Under the pieces are notes generated by a model. That model did not search any database. It saw nothing but the letters and a program-made list of their open reading frames with translations, and was not told the DNA's origin. Shown here piece by piece: positions 57,742 to 64,000 of a stretch of DNA of 64,000 nucleotides (positions are counted from its first letter, which is position 1; every line of letters starts with the position of its first letter). The DNA comes from Anoxybacterium sp963668245 (lineage in GTDB: Bacteria > Bacillota > Clostridia > Peptostreptococcales > Anaerovoracaceae), in the NCBI GenBank assembly GCA_963668245.2, contig OY764195.2, positions 1 to 64,000 of the forward strand. Reading direction: 5' to 3'. Made by a program: the position numbers and the translations under genes.

Positions 57742-60700
57742 TTAATTGATTAAACCTGCCTTCAGTAGCATTCTTTGTATCACAGTCGCAACCTCAGCTC
57801 TGGTGATATTCTCTTTCGGCGCAATGAATGCACCGTTTTTACCAGACAATATACCATTCTCAATGCAGGTTGCAACGCTTGATTGTGCGCTAGCTGAAAC
57901 TTTTTCAAAATCTGAATAACCAGAAAGCAATGACACCATATCACTTTCAGCAAGATCCGTAGTGATTGTTGTGCTGGACAATGCCCTAGCAATCATTATC
58001 ATAGCTTGTTCTCGTGTCAGCTTGTCATCTGGACCAAATTTTTCATCATTGTAACCATTGATTAAGCCATAAGATACTGCAGTTTTCACGTAATCAAAAT
58101 ACCAGCTATTCGATTTGACATCATCAAAACTCTTTTCTCCTATTCCAGCTTTCAATCCAAGTGCTCTTACTAAAATGGTGGCAAATTCGGCTCTTGTAAT
58201 TTCCTTGTTCGGTCCAAAATTTTCATCTGAAATACCATTTACAATCATTCGAGAGCCCATATCATTAATCGCATCTTTCGCCCAATGTGACTCTGCATCT
58301 TGAAACTCAACATTGTGCCATACTACAGTGTAGGTACTATTGGTCAGACTACTAATCACCGCATAATACACTCCATTTTCTTGAATTACTTTTGTCGGAG
58401 CGTGATAAGTGGTTCCGTCTGGATTGACTACAATACCTGTTGTGATTCTATTTGGGTCTACGCCTTCTGGAATTGCAATTTTACGTTCTACAAAGGACTT
58501 GAATTTATCAACGCTTACAGTCTTCCCTTCAAACGTGCACTCAATTGTAAACTCAACCGCAGGTGCTATAATCTGAAAATCACCCGCATTAGCCGCATCT
58601 TCAATTATTTTTACTTCTGCAGTCGTTGGCTCTGCGATTTGAATTTTTACATCAATATTTTTTAGTTCTACTTGAATTCCTAGTAACGAAGACACTTCTT
58701 CAATATCAATTTGTTTTGCTGGCAACGCGTAAGTTGAGGTTGTTGTTTTTATTTCGAGTATTGCATCTTTTTCTTCCATGTTTTTAACCATTTGGCCTGT
58801 CAAAACACCCTCTGCAACATCTGAACTGGTGGATACTGGAATCGTGATAGTGGGATTATTCCCAGCTTGCGTAAGTGTTTTTTCCAATTCGTCACTATTT
58901 ACGGTTACTGTAGTAACCGATTGACCTTCAACCGTTGTTGTTTGCGTTTGTCCTGCATTCGTTGCTTCTCCATTTACTTCAACATTTGCAGATGTAGATG
59001 CAGAAGAGCTACTCTGATGACTACTTCCGCCACTACTTACTTGTAAAATAGTAAAGCTTGTGCTGTCTATGGTTTTGGCTCCGCTTGTAAAGGTGATGCT
59101 TCCTGTTCCATTGGTGATTAATGTACATGTCAGGTCAGTAAAGGTTACGGTTCCGCCAGTTGCTGTTCCTGTCGTTGTTCCTCCAAGGGTCCATGTCCCT
59201 GTTCCTGCTTTTGCACTGGCAATCACGCTGGCTCCTTGGGAGGCCCCTGTGGTGCAGTAATTTCCATACTGGTCTTTTAGTTTTACCACTGGTTGGGTTG
59301 CAAACACGGTTCCGCTTGCAGCTCCTGCTACTGGCTGCGTGGTCACTTCAAGACTTTCTACTGCTCCTGCTTGGATGGTCTGTGCTATGCTGGAATTCTC
59401 ATAGCCTGTTGCTTGAATCACTACATTGGCAGTTCCCGGTGTTCTTAAGTAGGTATTGCCTGCGACGCTTGGTTTTAATGTTACCTTTCCGCTTCCAACG
59501 CTATATTGGCTTGCATCTAAGGTATTCCCTCCGTACGTAACTCCTGTGATTGCTCCTTCAAACGATGCGTCTGCTCCAAAGGTTACTTCGATATCATTGT
59601 CTACATCATTGTTTGTGGTATCTGCCGTTAAGCTCTTCGCTGCGTTTTGCGGAATGGTAAAGCTTGTGCTGTCTATGGTTTTGGCTCCGCTTGTGAAGGT
59701 GATGCTTCCTGTTCCATTGGTGATTAATGTACATGTCAGGTCAGTAAAGGTTACGGTTCCGCCAGTTGCTGTTCCTGTCGTTGTTCCTCCAAGGGTCCAT
59801 GTCCCTGTTCCTGCTTTTGCACTGGCAATCACGCTGGCTCCTTGGGAGGCCCCTGTGGTGCAGTAATTTCCATACTGGTCTTTTAGTTTTACCACTGGTT
59901 GGGTTGCAAACACGGTTCCGCTTGCAGCTCCTGCTACTGGCTGCGTGGTCACTTCAAGACTTTCTACTGCTCCTGCTTGGATGGTCTGTGCTATGCTGGA
60001 ATTCTCATAGCCTGTTGCTTGAATCACTACATTGGCAGTTCCCGGTGTTCTTAAGTAGGTATTTCCTGCGACGCTTGGTTTTAATGTTACCTTTCCGCTT
60101 CCAACGCTATATTGGCTTGCATCTAAGGTATTCCCTCCGTACGTAACTCCTGTGATTGCTCCTTCAAACGATGCATCTGCTCCAAAGGTTACTTCGATAT
60201 CATTGTCTACATCATTGTTTGTGGTATCTGCCGTTAAGCTCTTTCCTACATTTTGCGGAATGGTAAAGCTTGTGCTGTCTATGGTTTTGGCTCCGCTTGT
60301 AAAGGTGATGCTTCCTGTTCCATTGGTGATTAATGTACATGTCAGGTCAGTAAAGGTTGCGGTTCCACCAGTTGCTGTTCCTGTCGTTGTTCCTCCAAGG
60401 GTCCATGTCCCTGTTCCTGCTTTTGCACTGGCAATCACGCTGGCTCCTTGGGAGGCCCCTGTGGTGCAGTAATTTCCATACTGGTCTTTTAGTTTTACCA
60501 CTGGTTGGGTTGCAAACACGGTTCCGCTTGCAGCTCCTGCTACTGGCTGCGTGGTCACTTCAAGACTTTCTACTGCTCCTGCTTGGATGGTCTGTGCTAT
60601 GCTGGAATTCTCATAGCCTGTTGCTTGAATCACTACATTGGCAGTTCCCGGTGTTCTTAAGTAGGTATTTCCTGCGACGCTTGGTTTTAATGTTACCTTT

Positions 60701-63700
60701 CCGCTTCCAACGCTATATTGGCTTGCATCTAAGGTATTCCCTCCGTACGTAACTCCTGTGATTGCTCCTTCAAACGATGCGTCTGCTCCAAAAGTTACTT
60801 CGATATCATTGTCTACATCATTGTTTGTGGTATCTGCCGTTAAGCTCTTCGCTGCGTTTTGCGGAATGGTAAAGCTTGTGCTGTCTATGGTTTTGGCTCC
60901 GCTTGTGAAGGTGATGCTTCCTGTTCCATTGGTGATTAATGTACATGTCAGGTCAGTAAAGGTTACGGTTCCGCCAGTTGCTGTTCCTGTCGTTGTTCCT
61001 CCAAGGGTCCATGTCCCTGTTCCTGCTTTTGCACTGGCAATCACGCTGGCTCCTTGGGAGGCCCCTGTGGTGCAGTAATTTCCATACTGGTCTTTTAGTT
61101 TTACCACTGGTTGGGTTGCAAACACGGTTCCGCTTGCAGCTCCTGCTACTGGCTGCGTGGTCACTTCAAGACTTTCTACTGCTCCTGCTTGGATGGTCTG
61201 TGCTATGCTGGAATTCTCATAGCCTGTTGCTTGAATCACTACATTGGCAGTTCCCGGTGTTCTTAAGTAGGTATTTCCTGCGACGCTTGGTTTTAATGTT
61301 ACCTTTCCGCTTCCAACGCTATATTGGCTTGCATCTAAGGTATTCCCTCCGTACGTAACTCCTGTAATTGCTCCTTCAAACGATGCGTCTGCTCCAAAGG
61401 TTACTTCGATATCATTGTCTACATCATTGTTTGTGGTATCTGCCGTTAAGCTCTTCGCTGCGTTTTGCGGAATGGTAAAGCTTGTGCTGTCTATGGTTTT
61501 TACTCCGCTTGTAAAGGTGATGCTTCCTGTTCCATTGGTGATTAATGTACATGTCAGGTCAGTAAAGGTTACGGTTCCGCCAGTTGCTGTTCCTGTCGTT
61601 GTTCCTCCAAGGGTCCATGTCCCTGTTCCTGCTTTTGCACTGGCAATCACGCTGGCTCCTTGGGAGGCCCCTGTGGTGCAGTAATTTCCATACTGGTCTT
61701 TTAGTTTTACCACTGGTTGGGTTGCAAACACGGTTCCGCTTGCAGCTCCTGCTACTGGCTGCGTGGTCACTTCAAGACTTTCTACTGCTCCTGCTTGGAT
61801 GGTCTGTGCTATGCTGGAATTCTCATAGCCTGTTGCTTGAATCACTACATTGGCAGTTCCCGGTGTTCTTAAGTAGGTATTTCCTGCGACGCTTGGTTTT
61901 AATGTTACCTTTCCGCTTCCAACGCTATATTGGCTTGCATCTAAGGTATTCCCTCCGTACGTAACTCCTGTGATTGCTCCTTCAAACGATGCGTCTGCTC
62001 CAAAAGTTACTTCGATATCATTGTCTACATCATTGTTTGTGGTATCTGCCGTTAAGCTCTTCGCTGCGTTTTGCGGAATGGTAAAGCTTGTGCTGTCTAT
62101 GGTTTTGGCTCCGCTTGTGAAGGTGATGCTTCCTGTTCCATTGGTGATTAATGTACATGTCAGGTCAGTAAAGGTTACGGTTCCGCCAGTTGCTGTTCCT
62201 GTCGTTGTTCCTCCAAGGGTCCATGTCCCTGTTCCTGCTTTTGCACTGGCAATCACGCTGGCTCCTTGGGAGGCCCCTGTGGTGCAGTAATTTCCATACT
62301 GGTCTTTTAGTTTTACCACTGGTTGGGTTGCAAACACGGTTCCGCTTGCAGCTCCTGCTACTGGCTGCGTGGTCACTTCAAGACTTTCTACTGCTCCTGC
62401 TTGGATGGTCTGTGCTATGCTGGAATTCTCATAGCCTGTTGCTTGAATCACTACATTGGCAGTTCCCGGTGTTCTTAAGTAGGTATTTCCTGCGACGCTT
62501 GGTTTTAATGTTACCTTTCCGCTTCCAACGCTATATTGGCTTGCATCTAAGGTATTCCCTCCGTACGTAACTCCTGTGATTGCTCCTTCAAACGATGCGT
62601 CTGCTCCAAAAGTTACTTCGATATCATTGTCTACATCATTGTTTGTGGTATCTGCCGTTAAGCTCTTCGCTGAAAGTGTAAGCGTTTTAATCTCAACATC
62701 ATCAATAAATACGCTGTATCCATAGTCCGTTATTCCCAAAAATCCCACTCTGACACTGGTTTGCCCCGCGTACCCATCTAAGTTGATCGTATGCTTTACC
62801 CATCCATCAGTCCCATTGACTCGTGGCAACGATGCTCCTAAATTACTCCATGTACTTCCGTTATCCAGAGAAATCTGGGGTTGGATTGCATCATTTGCTC
62901 CATAATCTGTCAACGTGCTATGAAACATATAGAAGCTAAATTCAGCAGATCCGCCTGCTGGCAGGCTGAAATCCTTTGTCATGCTCAATCTACTGCTGTC
63001 TCCTGAATCAGTCGCATTATAAAAGTCTGCTTTCGCCATATAAGAACCTGCATAGGGGCTTGCAACAACAGAAGAAAAATCTCCAGACTCAGAACTAGAA
63101 TCAATACAGCTCCATGTTACTTCGATACCAGTTCTGACGACGACTTGCTGTGTCCAATCAGAAGATAGCGTGCCGCCATTCTCAAATCCATCATTGATTG
63201 GAAGGGTAAAATCCGAGCTCTTGATATGTCCACTATTCAATTGTACTTCATTAAACTTGACCACCTGCCCCGAACCATTCACATCATAAATCTGCAAATA
63301 TTTACCGACGGTCACACCAGTTGAAATATTATTTCCCGATGTATAATTACCAATCAAGTTTGCGCCAGACGTAGGCACTAAATCTCCAGCTTCCACATAT
63401 CCGACAGAGGTATCTGTGATGTTAACTGCAAAGTGATCCGTTGTTACATCACTAATTACAACCTTTGTTGTACCAACTATGCTGCCTTGTAAAACGCTCA
63501 GCGACATCTCTGGTGCGGGAGGATTGGTAATAAAAAGAATCGGCTCACCATAGGATACTCCAACCCCATTGATGGCATACGCCTTCGCATAATATATAGT
63601 ATTCGGAAGTAATCCAGTTATGTTGACACTATATGCGCCCGTTCCCGTTGCAACTGCTGCGCTTGTGGTAAAGGTACTGTTCGCCGCGTTTGTATAGACA

Positions 63701-64000
63701 ATACCTTTTTCTGTAATGGTTCCATATCCAGTTGCCGTCGCATTTCCTCCCGCTGTAGCTGTGGTAATTGTGATTGCTGAAACCGTGGTATCTGCAACAG
63801 TACCGACACCAAGAAGAAATGGATAGTCATTATTTACACCAGGCTGAATCGCCCAGGTATTTCCCGCAAAATTCCAGCCACTATAGATGCCCTGGATTTT
63901 TAAATTTGTAGATGTATCAGATGTCGTGCCAAGATTAGATGCACCACTTACCGTATCAAGTAATCCAATCCCATTTTCTGCAGCGCCTGTAAGAAAGTAA
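57742..64000 (-). CDS. Giant SLH-anchored repeat surface protein (partial, 5' end beyond right edge)
   Basis: The frame is open from 57742 to the window end, at least 2085 residues, with no stop and no start codon between 63507 and 64000, so the true start lies outside. From the N-terminal side: fibronectin-like and lamin-tail-like parts (YFLTGAAENGIGLL; YSVNITGLLPNTIYYAKAYA), a jelly-roll/MAM-like domain (WTQQVVVRTGIEVTW; VSVFIDDVEI-like end), six 202-residue repeats (59051-62671), a Ser-rich linker and a mixed domain. It ends in three SLH domains (SHWAKDAINDMGSRMIVNGI onward) ending AGLIN. SLH domains attach the protein to pyruvylated cell-wall polymers. A ligand-binding or adhesion role is likely; details unknown. 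Confidence 0.9.
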   Translation of the reverse strand, partial: YFLTGAAENGIGLLDTVSGASNLGTTSDTSTNLKIQGIYSGWNFAGNTWAIQPGVNNDYPFLLGVGTVADTTVSAITITTATAGGNATATGYGTITEKGIVYTNAANSTFTTSAAVATGTGAYSVNITGLLPNTIYYAKAYAINGVGVSYGEPILFITNPPAPEMSLSVLQGSIVGTTKVVISDVTTDHFAVNITDTSVGYVEAGDLVPTSGANLIGNYTSGNNISTGVTVGKYLQIYDVNGSGQVVKFNEVQLNSGHIKSSDFTLPINDGFENGGTLSSDWTQQVVVRTGIEVTWSCIDSSSESGDFSSVVASPYAGSYMAKADFYNATDSGDSSRLSMTKDFSLPAGGSAEFSFYMFHSTLTDYGANDAIQPQISLDNGSTWSNLGASLPRVNGTDGWVKHTINLDGYAGQTSVRVGFLGITDYGYSVFIDDVEIKTLTLSAKSLTADTTNNDVDNDIEVTFGADASFEGAITGVTYGGNTLDASQYSVGSGKVTLKPSVAGNTYLRTPGTANVVIQATGYENSSIAQTIQAGAVESLEVTTQPVAGAASGTVFATQPVVKLKDQYGNYCTTGASQGASVIASAKAGTGTWTLGGTTTGTATGGTVTFTDLTCTLITNGTGSITFTSGAKTIDSTSFTIPQNAAKSLTADTTNNDVDNDIEVTFGADASFEGAITGVTYGGNTLDASQYSVGSGKVTLKPSVAGNTYLRTPGTANVVIQATGYENSSIAQTIQAGAVESLEVTTQPVAGAASGTVFATQPVVKLKDQYGNYCTTGASQGASVIASAKAGTGTWTLGGTTTGTATGGTVTFTDLTCTLITNGTGSITFTSGVKTIDSTSFTIPQNAAKSLTADTTNNDVDNDIEVTFGADASFEGAITGVTYGGNTLDASQYSVGSGKVTLKPSVAGNTYLRTPGTANVVIQATGYENSSIAQTIQAGAVESLEVTTQPVAGAASGTVFATQPVVKLKDQYGNYCTTGASQGASVIASAKAGTGTWTLGGTTTGTATGGTVTFTDLTCTLITNGTGSITFTSGAKTIDSTSFTIPQNAAKSLTADTTNNDVDNDIEVTFGADASFEGAITGVTYGGNTLDASQYSVGSGKVTLKPSVAGNTYLRTPGTANVVIQATGYENSSIAQTIQAGAVESLEVTTQPVAGAASGTVFATQPVVKLKDQYGNYCTTGASQGASVIASAKAGTGTWTLGGTTTGTATGGTATFTDLTCTLITNGTGSITFTSGAKTIDSTSFTIPQNVGKSLTADTTNNDVDNDIEVTFGADASFEGAITGVTYGGNTLDASQYSVGSGKVTLKPSVAGNTYLRTPGTANVVIQATGYENSSIAQTIQAGAVESLEVTTQPVAGAASGTVFATQPVVKLKDQYGNYCTTGASQGASVIASAKAGTGTWTLGGTTTGTATGGTVTFTDLTCTLITNGTGSITFTSGAKTIDSTSFTIPQNAAKSLTADTTNNDVDNDIEVTFGADASFEGAITGVTYGGNTLDASQYSVGSGKVTLKPSVAGNTYLRTPGTANVVIQATGYENSSIAQTIQAGAVESLEVTTQPVAGAASGTVFATQPVVKLKDQYGNYCTTGASQGASVIASAKAGTGTWTLGGTTTGTATGGTVTFTDLTCTLITNGTGSITFTSGAKTIDSTSFTILQVSSGGSSHQSSSSASTSANVEVNGEATNAGQTQTTTVEGQSVTTVTVNSDELEKTLTQAGNNPTITIPVSTSSDVAEGVLTGQMVKNMEEKDAILEIKTTTSTYALPAKQIDIEEVSSLLGIQVELKNIDVKIQIAEPTTAEVKIIEDAANAGDFQIIAPAVEFTIECTFEGKTVSVDKFKSFVERKIAIPEGVDPNRITTGIVVNPDGTTYHAPTKVIQENGVYYAVISSLTNSTYTVVWHNVEFQDAESHWAKDAINDMGSRMIVNGISDENFGPNKEITRAEFATILVRALGLKAGIGEKSFDDVKSNSWYFDYVKTAVSYGLINGYNDEKFGPDDKLTREQAMIMIARALSSTTITTDLAESDMVSLLSGYSDFEKVSASAQSSVATCIENGILSGKNGAFIAPKENITRAEVATVIQRMLLKAGLIN
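59051..62671 (-). repeat. Six tandem 606-bp repeats inside the giant SLH gene
   Basis: The period is exactly 606 bp (equivalent points at 59051, 59657, 60263, 60869, 61475 and 62081). Copies differ at only a few bases; protein-level changes seen are TVTF to TATF, SGAK to SGVK, and IPQNAA to IPQNVG. Each 202-residue unit has a module starting LTADTTNNDVDNDIEVTF with GVTYGGNTLDASQYSVGSGK (resembling DUF1533/HID) and a Big-like module (VTTQPVAGAASGTVFATQPV, LKDQYGNYCT). Near-identity implies recent duplication or homogenisation and a copy number that may vary or be mis-assembled. Confidence 0.95.

Noticed and set aside
59060..62570. Repeated plus-strand ORFs of about 106 and 126 codons across the repeat block
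   Set aside because: They are antisense shadows of the 606-bp repeats; their regular spacing comes from the repeat period, they lack ribosome binding sites, and the minus-strand frame is continuous and contains recognisable domains.
59051..62671. Repeat block as a CRISPR array
   Set aside because: Units are 606 bp with no spacers and translate as one protein; no cas genes are present.

Overview
The window looks like the chromosome of an anaerobic, low-to-moderate GC Gram-positive bacterium of the class Clostridia. Evidence: a complete six-gene Rnf complex, the [FeFe]-hydrogenase maturase HydF next to an aspartase, a phosphate butyryltransferase, a SpoVB/MazG/HU/RqcP block in Bacillus-like order, clostridial-type THF and glycine riboswitches, a glycyl radical enzyme, and several surface proteins ending in SLH (S-layer homology) domains. 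A family-level placement (for example Anaerovoracaceae or a relative) is only a guess.

Layout. 1-4010: an rRNA operon read leftwards (two tandem promoters, 16S, one tRNA-Ile, 5' half of 23S running off the left edge). 4028-17320: mostly leftward housekeeping genes, with one rightward folate-type ECF transporter under a THF riboswitch. These include rqcP, hup, mazG, a SpoVB-like flippase, an SAH/MTA deaminase, an M20 amidohydrolase, panC, an acyl-CoA ligase-ndk-ptb operon and an XRE regulator. 17549-22422: rnfCDGEAB, divergent from a membrane diguanylate cyclase (22865-24406). 24500-30901: aspA, hydF, a NimA-like flavoprotein, ComFB, an SLH pseudogene fragment, a methyltransferase, yqeC and a Nudix hydrolase.

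30944-48518 is the most unusual part. A leftward series starts with a FecBCD-type ABC importer (permease, ATPase, lipoprotein). It continues with a membrane-anchored surface protein, a MotA/TolQ/ExbB-like proton channel subunit, a small DUF2149-like partner, and two very large secreted SLH proteins (about 1430 and 1810 residues after frame correction). Genes overlap or nearly touch throughout, so this reads as one operon: a possible proton-motive-force-driven surface capture and uptake machine in a cell with an S-layer. Both large SLH genes are broken by frameshifts. I could trace 15 breaks, and each is explained by one extra base in a short homopolymer. An SLH-anchored 5'-nucleotidase lies just upstream.

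49032-57414: a glycine-riboswitch-controlled AGCS transporter; a TudS-like protein, a URO-D-family protein and a polar amino acid ABC transporter, all rightward; then a leftward glycyl radical enzyme resembling choline trimethylamine-lyase (CutC) with at least one pocket substitution. 57742-64000: a giant SLH protein that runs off the right edge and carries six near-identical 606-bp (202-residue) repeats, each with a module resembling the Shr-like haemoglobin-interacting (HID/DUF1533) domain. Together with the FecBCD/ExbB-like locus this hints, without proving it, at tetrapyrrole or metal-complex capture at the cell surface.
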